Part shown: one piece after another, positions 7,737 to 13,904 of the stretch
Layout: the number at the start of each line of letters is the position of its first letter
Position numbering within the stretch: the stretch's first letter is position 1
Virus record (IMG/VR): IMGVR_UViG_3300028364_000127
Coordinates: 1 to 26,469 of that record
Reading direction: 5' to 3' (one strand)
Source: a virus
DNA: 26,469 bases
The notes under the pieces: generated by a model
The model's input: only the letters and a program-made list of their open reading frames with translations
Database searches by the model: none
What the model was told of the DNA's origin: nothing
Program-made: the position numbers and the translations under genes

Positions 7737-7766
7737 GCCGAGCGCAGCGGTGAGGCTGCGCCCGGC
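7737..7766 (-). other. strong intergenic hairpin in the replication operon
   Basis: A 12-bp stem with one G-U pair (7737-7748 with 7755-7766) and a 6-base loop lies in the 69-base gap after the acidic-tail gene. The downstream T-run on the minus strand is weak (CCCTTTCA), so it is a poor terminator. It may partly attenuate or stabilise mRNA upstream of the polymerase genes. Confidence 0.6.
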
Positions 7767-7773
7767 GTTGGTA

Positions 7774-8610
7774 TCAGCGGCGGACGCGGCGACGGCGAAC
7801 CGGCGCTTCGTCCTCGGCCTCCTCCTCAGCTTCTTCCTCAGCTTCTTCCTCAGCTTCTTCCTCAGCTTCTTCCTCGGCCTCGTCCTCGTCCTCTTCAGGC
7901 TCCGGCTCCGGCGCAGGCGCTGGCTTCGGCTTGGCCATCCGCTTGGCAGCGGCTTTCGGCGCGGGCTCCGGTGCGACCTCGGGCTCCTCTTCAGCCCCCT
8001 CGCGGTCGCCGTCGATGTTGGCCCAGTCGACGATGGTCAGGACCGGCTCGTGCACTTCGCCGTAGGTTTTGTTATCGTACGATGACGTCTCCAGCCGGAC
8101 GACCGGCATCAGGAACTCTTCCTCGCCGAGCGACATGCGCGACAAGATTTCGTCCACCATCATGCCCATCGCCTTCAGGCCGCCGTAGGATCGCGCGGTC
8201 CAGATGAACTCGCGCTGGTCGTTATTGACGAAACGACCCTCGATCTGCTGAACCGTCGTCCATTCCCAATCACCCATGTCAGGCAGGTCATCAGGATCGA
8301 CACCGCCGGAGGTGGCCAGCTCCATCTCTTCACCGAGCAGCTCGTTCGACTGCGATTTGCCTTCGGCCTTCCGCGCTTTCAGCTGCGCCTTCGTGTAGTC
8401 GGTCCAGCATTCGTAGCCAGTCCGCAGCGAGCTGGTGTTGAAGATGACGACCTCGTCGGCCACATCCACCTTCTCCTTGCCCAGACCCCAGTCGCCTTTG
8501 GTGAAGCGCAGATACGCTTTGCCGCCGACGGACGGTGCCTGTTTCCGGGCGTGCTTCAGGCCAGAGGCCAGCGCGCCGAGGTTCGCCTTCTTTGTAATTT
8601 CAGTTCCCAT
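7774..8610 (-). CDS. candidate single-stranded DNA-binding protein with acidic tail
   Basis: This 278-residue protein occupies the SSB position between a DUF2800 nuclease and the polymerase. Residues about 1-200 are a mixed fold (AYLRFTKGDW near 32-41, SGGVDPDDLPDMGDWEW around 105-121). A proline/lysine linker follows (about 208-236), then a long acidic tail made of (EEEA)-type repeats, and finally a short basic tip, RRRRVRR. Acidic C-terminal tails are typical of phage and bacterial SSBs, but they normally end acidic or hydrophobic, so the basic tip is odd. The family is not recognised and the function is inferred from tail and neighbours. The Shine-Dalgarno is weak (AGTGAGAAC). Confidence 0.65.
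   Translation of the reverse strand: MGTEITKKANLGALASGLKHARKQAPSVGGKAYLRFTKGDWGLGKEKVDVADEVVIFNTSSLRTGYECWTDYTKAQLKARKAEGKSQSNELLGEEMELATSGGVDPDDLPDMGDWEWTTVQQIEGRFVNNDQREFIWTARSYGGLKAMGMMVDEILSRMSLGEEEFLMPVVRLETSSYDNKTYGEVHEPVLTIVDWANIDGDREGAEEEPEVAPEPAPKAAAKRMAKPKPAPAPEPEPEEDEDEAEEEAEEEAEEEAEEEAEEEAEDEAPVRRRRVRR
7827..7874 (-). repeat. four perfect 12-bp tandem repeats encoding an acidic tail
   Basis: On the + strand the unit CAGCTTCTTCCT occurs four times in a row, with degenerate copies on both sides. On the coding strand each unit encodes four residues (E-E-E-A in register). The perfect copies suggest recent expansion by slippage, so copy number may vary among relatives. Confidence 0.9.
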
Positions 8611-8619
8611 TTTCAGTTC

Positions 8620-9858
8620 TCACTTTTCCAGATGTCTGGCCAGCGCTGCCCCGAGCGCCGCCGCTTTTGCTGCCGGTGCGAGCGCGGACGCTCGGGGGTC
8701 ACCGTCTCTCGTCAAGGTCGTGCCGGACGAAGGCTTGGCTGCTGCCGCCCCCTCCCACAGTTCCTTGCCGATCTTCTTCAACAGCTTCTCCGCCTGCGGC
8801 GCAGAGACTGTCGATCTCGGGGCGAACTCATCAGATGTGAGCCCTCGGTTGCGCAGCTTCTTGCGCACCTCTTCGTCGTCCATGGTCCACTCGCGGCCAG
8901 ACGAACGCTTGGCCACAGTCTTCCAACCTTCGATGGTCTTGCCACTGTCGATCATCTCGTGGGTCAGGCTGCGGATGTGCGAGGACCAAGCCTCGGCCAT
9001 CTCCGCCAGCTCCATCGCGTCGCTCATGAACGCGTCGAGATCAGGACCCTTGGCTTGCTTGATGTCGTTCATCATGCTGCCGAGATGCGCCGCCGCACCG
9101 TAGTGCAGCTCGCACACGGCCTTGCAGTCTTGGAAGGCGCACCAAGGCCCCTTGGCGATGAACGCGTCAGGGGCCTCGGCATCCTTGACCGCCTGCTGCA
9201 GCTCTTCGATGAACTGAAGAACCCGCATCATGTCGGTCTCCCATATGCTGGGCTCCAGATCGTTGACCTTGGGCTGCCCGATACACAGGACGACGCGGTC
9301 GCAACCGGCGAAGAACTTGGGGTACTTGGCGAACATGGTGGCGAAGTAGAACAGCATCTGGCTGTTCTCTTCAGCGTTGACAGGGTTCCTGCCGAACTTC
9401 CAGTCCCATATACCGCCGATCTTACCGCAGCGGAACACCACGTCGGTCGTGCCAAACGCGCCGGGGATGCCGGGGAACGCGCCGCGCTCTTCGATCATGA
9501 ACGTGGCAGGCTCGCCGCTCTGGTCCCTCTCCAGCCCGACGAGGAAGTCGTCGAACATGTCCAGCGCCGGAGCGCCGTTGTCATCCCAGATCGACTGCGT
9601 GATCGTCAGGCTCCACGGTCCCTCGACACCTTTGGCGGGCTGGTCGTGCGTGAACGGCAGCATCTCCTCCGGTTCCTTGGCGTGGTCCAGCACCTGCGCG
9701 ATCATCTCGTGCAGCGCGGTGCCCTCGCGAGCGTAGGACGAACCCTTGCTCTTCGGCGCACGCTTGATGCGCGACACCGATCCGGGGCAGTTCAGGACGC
9801 GGGAGGCCGACGAGCCGCCCACGAGGTCGCTGTGTTCCAGCGGGACTTCGATAGCCAT
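8620..9858 (-). CDS. DUF2800-family PD-(D/E)XK nuclease (Cas4/RecB-like)
   Basis: A 412-residue nuclease of the RecB/Cas4-like fold. The N-terminal signature SASRVLNCPGSV (17-28) and EGTALHE (45-51) are followed by GTTD (D139), the catalytic D152-W-K154 (GIWDWKFG) and the Q167 helix, in the order expected for PD-(D/E)XK exonucleases. The C-terminal part contains TLTRDGDPRAS, a second conserved stretch of DUF2800. Such proteins accompany polymerase A, an SSB-like protein, VRR-NUC and SNF2 helicase in many phages, probably processing DNA ends for recombination-dependent replication. Shine-Dalgarno AGAGGAG before the ATG is clear. It has its own promoter candidate just upstream. Confidence 0.9.
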   Translation of the reverse strand: MAIEVPLEHSDLVGGSSASRVLNCPGSVSRIKRAPKSKGSSYAREGTALHEMIAQVLDHAKEPEEMLPFTHDQPAKGVEGPWSLTITQSIWDDNGAPALDMFDDFLVGLERDQSGEPATFMIEERGAFPGIPGAFGTTDVVFRCGKIGGIWDWKFGRNPVNAEENSQMLFYFATMFAKYPKFFAGCDRVVLCIGQPKVNDLEPSIWETDMMRVLQFIEELQQAVKDAEAPDAFIAKGPWCAFQDCKAVCELHYGAAAHLGSMMNDIKQAKGPDLDAFMSDAMELAEMAEAWSSHIRSLTHEMIDSGKTIEGWKTVAKRSSGREWTMDDEEVRKKLRNRGLTSDEFAPRSTVSAPQAEKLLKKIGKELWEGAAAAKPSSGTTLTRDGDPRASALAPAAKAAALGAALARHLEK

Positions 9859-9880
9859 GGTGTGTTCTCCTCTGTTTGGT

Positions 9881-9910
9881 ACTATAGACCGCGACCCTGC
9901 GGGTACGCAA
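9881..9910 (-). promoter_or_regulatory. sigma70-like promoter before DUF2800 gene
   Basis: On the minus strand, TTGCGT (9905-9910) is followed by an 18-base spacer and TATAGT (9881-9886). This is a good -10 and a moderate -35. It is followed by the Shine-Dalgarno and start of the nuclease gene (start at 9858). The same TTGCGT -35 occurs at other promoter candidates in the window. Confidence 0.6.
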
Positions 9911-9930
9911 GGCCGCGCGGCGTTATTGTC

Positions 9931-10119
9931 TCATCCTCCGTGTTGGCGGCCACCGCCGCTGTGTGCGCCGGGGCGCAGCGGGGCTGGCCGGGCGTTGAAC
10001 TCTGCGGTGCGCAGCCACGCCAGCTCTTCGCGCTGCTGTGGCGTGTGCCTGTCCCTGTTGTCCAGCTGATGGAGCCGTCGGAGCAGGATCGCGTGGTCAA
10101 GTTCGGCTTTCGTTTTCAT
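9931..10119 (-). CDS. small basic hypothetical protein
   Basis: This 62-residue protein starts at an ATG with AGGAAAATGAC upstream. It is helical and highly charged at first (MKTKAELDHAILLRRLHQLDNRDRHTPQQR style) and has a Gly/His-rich end. The frame is compact and placed one base after the previous gene, which supports it. Two overlapping frames here lack ribosome binding sites. No family is recognised. Confidence 0.6.
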   Translation of the reverse strand: MKTKAELDHAILLRRLHQLDNRDRHTPQQREELAWLRTAEFNARPAPLRPGAHSGGGRQHGG

Positions 10120-10120
10120 G

Positions 10121-10348
10121 TCATTTTCCTAGCTTCGTTACGCCGTGCAGGTGCGGGTAGATACCCCGCGAGTGCCGGAACGGTTTGGTCTTCACGGTCT
10201 TGTGGAACTTGATCTGGCACCCGTGAACAGCGACAGACAGGCGCGGTGCGGCGCACTCGTAGTAGCAGTGCAGGACAGTCTCATCGTTGGACGCGGGGTC
10301 CTTGCGGGGCCACCCTGCGATATGGATACGGTACCGCATGTCATTCAT
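10121..10348 (-). CDS. small hypothetical protein
   Basis: A 75-residue protein that is basic and rich in His and Cys (HCYYECAAPRLSVAVHGCQIKFHK in the middle, split by beta-like hydrophobics). The ATG at 10348 overlaps the previous stop. A second ATG at 10339 has a GGATGA at a better spacing and could be the true start (72 residues). No recognised domain. Confidence 0.65.
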   Translation of the reverse strand: MNDMRYRIHIAGWPRKDPASNDETVLHCYYECAAPRLSVAVHGCQIKFHKTVKTKPFRHSRGIYPHLHGVTKLGK

Positions 10349-10694
10349 CCAGATCGAGGTTGCGGATCAGCTGCCGACGTACGGCAACCAGCTTGTCGTG
10401 GGGCATACGCACTGCCGCTAGATCGCCCCCATGGAGGACGTGGAACGGCTGGATCATGACCCAGCCCCCGACGTATGGCTGCTGCGTCCAGTGCGTCTCG
10501 ACGACACCGACGTAGTCGTTCTGGCTGGTGCATGGTGCCAGCGCCACTGAACATGCCTCGTCGTCCAGCCACAGGACCAGCCACGGGCGTCGCTTGGTCA
10601 ACCCGGCGAGGTGCGTGTAGATGACGCTGCCCGGCTCGGCGGGCCCCTCGCGGAACGTCGCGTTGTGGCGTCTCGGGTACGGCAGCCGTCTCAT
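10341..10694 (-). CDS. possible PemK/MazF-fold protein
   Basis: The protein has 117 residues. The longer open frame upstream lies over the protease gene and is discarded; the ATG at 10694 overlaps the protease stop as ATGA. The order of features resembles the PemK/MazF endoribonuclease fold: a basic N-terminus, GSVIYTHL (about 22-29), RRPWLVLW (35-42), VALAPCTSQ (about 49-57), a loop, then GGWVMIQPFHVL and a C-terminal helix ending LVAVRRQLIRNL. RP-x-LVL and P-x-TS are typical MazF landmarks. No antitoxin-like partner is adjacent. It may be a host-targeting RNase or only share the fold. Confidence 0.6.
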   Translation of the reverse strand: MRRLPYPRRHNATFREGPAEPGSVIYTHLAGLTKRRPWLVLWLDDEACSVALAPCTSQNDYVGVVETHWTQQPYVGGWVMIQPFHVLHGGDLAAVRMPHDKLVAVRRQLIRNLDLDE

Positions 10695-11311
10695 GACTGC
10701 GCCACCATTGTCTGCTCGCAGCTGCCGCAGACCATGTGGCCGCCTGCCTTGAACCACGCGTTGAACTGGCAGTCGGGGCAGGTGTGCTTCACCTTGGACT
10801 TGTCCTGCTTCTTCTCGCCTGCACCCGCAGGAGGAGAGAACCACGACATGTCGAGATCGTCGCGGTCCAGCAGCTTGGCGCAGGCCACGGCGAACGGTCC
10901 ACCATCGACGATCATGTGTGTGACCTTGCGGCCCGTACGCTTGCCGCCCTCAGCGCCGGTGCTGGTGGGTGTCAGGCCCAGCTCGTCCATCTTCGCGGCC
11001 CAGAGCTTGCCGTGGCCGCTCTTTGGCACCTCGTTATTCTCGAAGTCCCAGTGGTGCGCCATCTCGTGGACCAGCGTGGACAGGACGACGGTCGGTGTCC
11101 GGCCCATCGTCTCGGGGTTCATGGCGATCTCGGCCAGCCTGCCCTCCTCGCCGTCAGTCTTGGCCCACTTGTCGGACCAGAAGTATCCATGCGCGTTCTT
11201 CTTGCGATGGACCAACAGCATCACCGGTGGCAGCTTGCTGCCGAACAGCTCGTCATTGAAAAAGTCGAAGGCGGTGTGAAGCGCGGCGTACATGGCGCGG
11301 GAGGGTGTCAC
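10691..11311 (-). CDS. SprT-like zinc metalloprotease
   Basis: A protein of 206 residues from a GTG start at 11311, chosen because AAAGGA lies at proper distance. The open frame continues upstream over the promoter region, without a ribosome binding site. The zinc site is H82-E83-x2-H86 (LVHEMAHHWD) with H100 in GHGKLWAAKM as third ligand, the pattern of SprT/Spartan proteases. The C-terminal zinc ribbon uses C178-x2-C181 and C195-x2-C198. Spartan-type enzymes degrade DNA-bound proteins and DNA-protein crosslinks. In a phage, removal of host proteins from DNA is conceivable. It begins a small operon that runs toward the nuclease and polymerase genes. Confidence 0.9.
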   Translation of the reverse strand: MTPSRAMYAALHTAFDFFNDELFGSKLPPVMLLVHRKKNAHGYFWSDKWAKTDGEEGRLAEIAMNPETMGRTPTVVLSTLVHEMAHHWDFENNEVPKSGHGKLWAAKMDELGLTPTSTGAEGGKRTGRKVTHMIVDGGPFAVACAKLLDRDDLDMSWFSPPAGAGEKKQDKSKVKHTCPDCQFNAWFKAGGHMVCGSCEQTMVAQS

Positions 11312-11350
11312 GGGAAAAATCCTTTCGAGGATGTAAAGTTCAGTGGTAGC

Positions 11351-11379
11351 ATCGTACGATGTTAAACCGTACGACGCAA
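11351..11379 (-). promoter_or_regulatory. sigma70-like promoter with palindromic -10 region before SprT-like gene
   Basis: On the minus strand TTGCGT (11374-11379) is followed by 17 bases and TACGAT (11351-11356). The -10 lies in a perfect 12-base palindrome, CATCGTACGATG (11350-11361), and a second CGTACG core sits in the spacer (11368-11373). Palindromic repeats over a promoter suggest an operator. It would drive the protease gene starting at 11311. Confidence 0.6.
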
Positions 11380-11388
11380 GGGGTTTGT

Positions 11389-11574
11389 TCAACGACCCAC
11401 GTGATAAAAGATGCCTATCGCGTGTGGGGTGTACAGAAGAAGCCACCAATCTGACCCCATTTCAATGGCCAGACCTGCTGGCCCCAAGAAGACAGCGACG
11501 GCGGCTGCGACAGCAAGGAACAGGATCGTCACGACGCCCGCGCCTTTCAGTATCTGGACGATGGCGGCTTTCAT
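11389..11574 (-). CDS. small membrane protein
   Basis: This 61-residue protein starts at the ATG at 11574 with GGAGGA upstream; the frame upstream of it overlaps the previous gene and is ignored. There is a basic N-terminus (MKAAIVQILKG), one strong hydrophobic segment at about residues 10-34, and a second weaker aromatic one (WWLLLYTPHAIGIFYH, about 41-56). ATGA coupling links it to the upstream gene. Function is unknown; a single small membrane protein among early genes could affect the host envelope. Confidence 0.75.
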   Translation of the reverse strand: MKAAIVQILKGAGVVTILFLAVAAAVAVFLGPAGLAIEMGSDWWLLLYTPHAIGIFYHVGR

Positions 11575-11951
11575 GTGCGTTCCTCCGCCTGCCAAGCGCT
11601 CAGGACACGGTGCAACCGCGCCTTCGCCGTGGTGGCGTCGCCGCGCTTCAGGCAGTCGTAGGCCCACTTCACCTCGTGGCGCTGGTCGATGGCGACGACG
11701 CCATCGGGTTCGGGGGCCAGAGCGGCGGGTGCATCGACCCCCGGCTCGTCGACCTTGACGTCGAACGCCTCGTAGACGGTGGCCAGTGAGGATTCAAGCT
11801 CGTCGAGCATGACGTTGACTTCTAGCGGCGTCCACGCATAGCTGGACTTGTTCGACAGATTGGCCAACAGGTCGATGGCCTTAATGGCCTTCGGCAGGCG
11901 GCCCTCCAGAATGCGCTGGAACGCGTCTCGCTTCTCTTCATGTGTCGGCAT
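11571..11951 (-). CDS. hypothetical helical protein
   Basis: This 126-residue protein starts at the ATG at 11951 with GAGGAGAGAACCG immediately upstream; a TTG five codons earlier lacks support. Its sequence is mostly helical and charged, with an N-terminal segment THEEKRDAFQRILEGRLPKAIKAI and a proline-rich linker near residues 75-84. The C-terminal helix ends in AWQAEERT. No domain is recognised. Confidence 0.7.
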   Translation of the reverse strand: MPTHEEKRDAFQRILEGRLPKAIKAIDLLANLSNKSSYAWTPLEVNVMLDELESSLATVYEAFDVKVDEPGVDAPAALAPEPDGVVAIDQRHEVKWAYDCLKRGDATTAKARLHRVLSAWQAEERT

Positions 11952-11962
11952 CGGTTCTCTCC

Positions 11963-12268
11963 TCAATGGCGCGCTGGGCGCAGGTCAAGTTGGGCAGCGT
12001 ACTGGGCCATGCGCCCGCTGCGGTAAGTCTCAAGGAACGAGCTGGGCTCGATCTCGGCGAGGGCGCAGACCTGCTCGAAGTCAGGTCCGCCCCGGAAGAA
12101 CGAGACGGCGTCCATGTGCGCCTTGGCCAGCAGACCCTGCTGCTGATATGGGACGTCGTCCAAGTCGATCAGCACATCCCGCACCGCCTGAAGGACCACC
12201 GCCCTCCACATGACCGTGACGCCTTTGTGCTGCTGGCGGCTCGACCGCACGCCTAATCCGTGTGCCAT
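11963..12268 (-). CDS. hypothetical protein
   Basis: The protein has 101 residues. The ATG at 12268 overlaps the preceding TAA (TAATG), so the longer upstream frame is rejected. It contains a central helical region with VMWRAVVLQAVRDVLIDL and an acidic segment, then FFRGGPDFEQVCALAEIEPSSFL, which resembles the small phage protein pattern in which a short helix-turn follows a Gly-Pro turn. No confident family. It is one of a chain of overlapping small early genes. Confidence 0.65.
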   Translation of the reverse strand: MAHGLGVRSSRQQHKGVTVMWRAVVLQAVRDVLIDLDDVPYQQQGLLAKAHMDAVSFFRGGPDFEQVCALAEIEPSSFLETYRSGRMAQYAAQLDLRPARH

Positions 12269-12600
12269 TATGTAAGGTGCTCCCTGATCCAGTCTTTCAG
12301 TTCTTCGATCGTTTCGGCCTGCTCGAACTGCCACGACTTCAAGTTCTCTTCCTTCTCTTTGGTGGCACGCATCGCGCAGCTTTGGCACAGCCCGTGTGAG
12401 AGTGAAACGACGGACCCATCCGATTGCTTCCGCCCCTGCGCCTTGTCGCCACATCCCGTGGCGCAGTCAGGGAGCAAGGCGCGGTTCTTCGCAGCTTCGC
12501 GGCGCTTGGCCAAGTAGGCCTCGCCGTGCTCGCGGCAGTACTGCTTGTGCCAAGGTCCGGCTACGGCTGCCTTGCCGCATCTGAGTTTACATTGTGCCAT
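12268..12600 (-). CDS. Cys/His-rich small protein (putative double zinc finger)
   Basis: In this 110-residue protein, cysteines fall into two clusters: C4, C8, C22 with H25, and C46, C50, C72 and C75, the last pair as CQSC. This fits two small zinc-binding knuckles. The C-terminal 30 residues are an acidic helix (KEKEENLKSWQFEQAETIEELK). The ATG at 12600 overlaps the previous stop (ATGA). DNA, RNA or protein binding is possible; no specific family is recognised. Confidence 0.7.
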   Translation of the reverse strand: MAQCKLRCGKAAVAGPWHKQYCREHGEAYLAKRREAAKNRALLPDCATGCGDKAQGRKQSDGSVVSLSHGLCQSCAMRATKEKEENLKSWQFEQAETIEELKDWIREHLT

Positions 12601-12944
12601 CACTCACCCCCTTCCGGTGCGAAGTCTTCGGCGCGGCCAACGACGCACCACGTGGCGTAGTCGTTGCCTTGAACCAGCCAGCCGGTGCGGTTGCCCTCGG
12701 CGTCGTAGTCTATCCACGACAGCGGGATCGTGTCGCTGTACCGGAGCAGGATCGTGGCCTTGCTCCAGTAGACTATCTGATCACCCTCCTCGTCGCGCGC
12801 GTAGACCCGGCTCTTGATCTCGTTGATCCGCATGATGCAGCCGTGGTTTTTGATCAGGTCGCCCTCACGCAGAAGGCTGGTGATGACCCCGACGCCGAAG
12901 CGGTCGGCGAGGTGCGCGTAAGGGGATGGGGCGATGGTGTTCAT
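12600..12944 (-). CDS. hypothetical protein with MNTIAP N-terminus
   Basis: A 114-residue protein with beta-rich, charged middle (DLIKNHGCIMRINEIKSRVYARDEEG, spaced as strands) and two WxxYD-type aromatic patches. Shine-Dalgarno AAAGGACT precedes the ATG. The first codons and the bases before them match the next upstream gene over 18 bases, so the two genes share their initiation region or a duplicated start. The rest of the proteins differ. No domain recognised. Confidence 0.7.
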   Translation of the reverse strand: MNTIAPSPYAHLADRFGVGVITSLLREGDLIKNHGCIMRINEIKSRVYARDEEGDQIVYWSKATILLRYSDTIPLSWIDYDAEGNRTGWLVQGNDYATWCVVGRAEDFAPEGGE

Positions 12945-13255
12945 GCGTTCAGTCCTTTGTTAAAGTCGGCCAGCACCTCTTGTGCGATGTCGGGGCCGAG
13001 TGCATCAAGCGCGTCGGGCTCGATCACAAGCCTGATCTGCGTGGCGTCGAGGCCCATGCGCAGCAGCGCCGTGGCGGTCTGGACGCGTCCTCCAAGCTCG
13101 TACACTTCGCCGGGTACGTGGCACACGTACACACCCATACTGTAGGCGTGTAAGCCGTTACGAAACACGTGCGCGTGTACCGCAACATACTCATCGTGGT
13201 TCGGGAGGCGGGCTATGACGATCTTGGCGAGCGGGGCGGGGGCGATGGTGTTCAT
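12941..13255 (-). CDS. hypothetical protein with MNTIAP N-terminus
   Basis: This 104-residue protein has the same MNTIAP start as its downstream neighbour. The middle contains beta-like stretches (VAVHAHVF, YSMGVYVCHVPGEVYEL) and the C-terminal part is an acidic amphipathic region (IEPDALDALGPDIAQEVLADF). GAAAGGCTC precedes the ATG and could act as the ribosome binding site, although AGGACC is closer. No family recognised. Confidence 0.7.
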   Translation of the reverse strand: MNTIAPAPLAKIVIARLPNHDEYVAVHAHVFRNGLHAYSMGVYVCHVPGEVYELGGRVQTATALLRMGLDATQIRLVIEPDALDALGPDIAQEVLADFNKGLNA

Positions 13256-13316
13256 GGTCCTGAGCCTTTCAAAGAGGTGGGGTGGTCCCCGACGCGAGGC
13301 CGGGGGGTGGTTTGGT

Positions 13317-13637
13317 TCAAACGTCGATCAGCTTGGCGGCGTCGCTGTAGTTGCCATTCACGTGGACGCGGTAGGACTTGCCGCTGAGCGTTACGATGTC
13401 GCCGTGGCGCACTGGCTCTTCGGTTGCAAGTCGCGCTCGGGTCGCCCGGTCTTCGTCGCTGTAGACGTCCTGTATCATCGAAGGGCTCTTGTTGATGAAA
13501 GGCTGGCAGTCCTCGTAGCCTCTGCCGTCGTGGGCGTAGCAGGTCAGGTTGCAGAGGTCGCCATGGCGGTCCTTGATCTCCAGATTGAACAGGCTGGCTT
13601 GGTGGAAGGTGTCTTCGTGGTGGATGAGGTTGATCAT
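13317..13637 (-). CDS. hypothetical protein
   Basis: This 106-residue protein is rich in His and Asp at the N-terminus (MINLIHHEDTFHQ) and ends in a beta-like domain (GDIVTLSGKSYRVHVNGNYSD). It is the first gene after the terminator at 13665-13689 and is probably driven by the promoter overlapping that terminator. GAAAGGCTC before the ATG is shared with the gene starting at 13255. No domain recognised. Confidence 0.7.
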   Translation of the reverse strand: MINLIHHEDTFHQASLFNLEIKDRHGDLCNLTCYAHDGRGYEDCQPFINKSPSMIQDVYSDEDRATRARLATEEPVRHGDIVTLSGKSYRVHVNGNYSDAAKLIDV

Positions 13638-13656
13638 GGAAAGAGCCTTTCGGGCA

Positions 13657-13689
13657 AAGAAAAAGGGCGCGACCTTATTGGCCGCACCC
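13657..13689 (-). terminator. rho-independent terminator on minus strand
   Basis: A 10-bp stem with two G-U pairs (arm 13680-13689 and arm 13665-13674 on the minus strand) closes an AATAA loop and is followed by TTTTTCTTT (13664-13656). It stops leftward transcripts from the 14620-13716 genes. Confidence 0.85.
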
Positions 13690-13691
13690 CA

Positions 13692-13719
13692 CTAGTACCA
13701 GAACTGTCGAGAGGGTCAA
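13692..13719 (-). promoter_or_regulatory. sigma70-like promoter overlapping a terminator
   Basis: On the minus strand TTGACC (13714-13719) is followed by 16 bases and TACTAG (13692-13697), preceded by TGG as in an extended -10. The -35 overlaps the stop codon of the RHH-like gene. The expected start site falls in the first arm of the terminator stem at 13680-13689. Confidence 0.6.
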
Positions 13720-13904
13720 GTACTTTCTTTTGCTTCCTTGACCAGCTGCGTCAGCTCCGGCTGCAGGACCTCGATGATGACGCCCTCGACCAGCGCCGAC
13801 ATGGTCTGGCCCGACGCCGAAGACAGCTCGGCCAGAATGCGGCGTGCGGTCTCAGTCAGCATGAACTTCGACTGGACCTTGACGCTCCCCGGCACGATGC
13901 TCAT
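13716..13904 (-). CDS. small ribbon-helix-helix-like regulator
   Basis: This 62-residue protein has the length and pattern of a ribbon-helix-helix DNA-binding protein: a short basic beta-like strand (SVKVQSKFMLT, about 7-17), helix A (ETARRILAELSSASG) and helix B (TMSALVEGVIIEVLQPELTQLV). The SG-x-T-x-S turn between helices fits RHH proteins. ATGA coupling with the upstream gene. A role as transcriptional regulator of the early block is a reasonable inference. Confidence 0.65.
   Translation of the reverse strand: MSIVPGSVKVQSKFMLTETARRILAELSSASGQTMSALVEGVIIEVLQPELTQLVKEAKEST

Noticed and set aside
7827-7874. Tandem repeats as a CRISPR array or iterons
   Set aside because: The units are 12 bases without spacers and in frame with an acidic protein tail.
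8551-10212. Very long plus-strand open frame opposite the DUF2800 gene
   Set aside because: The minus strand encodes a clear nuclease with catalytic residues; the plus frame has no recognisable domain and no ribosome binding site.
10695-10844. N-terminal extension of the MazF-like protein
   Set aside because: It lies over the zinc-ribbon end of the SprT-like gene, and the ATGA start at 10694 removes the overlap.
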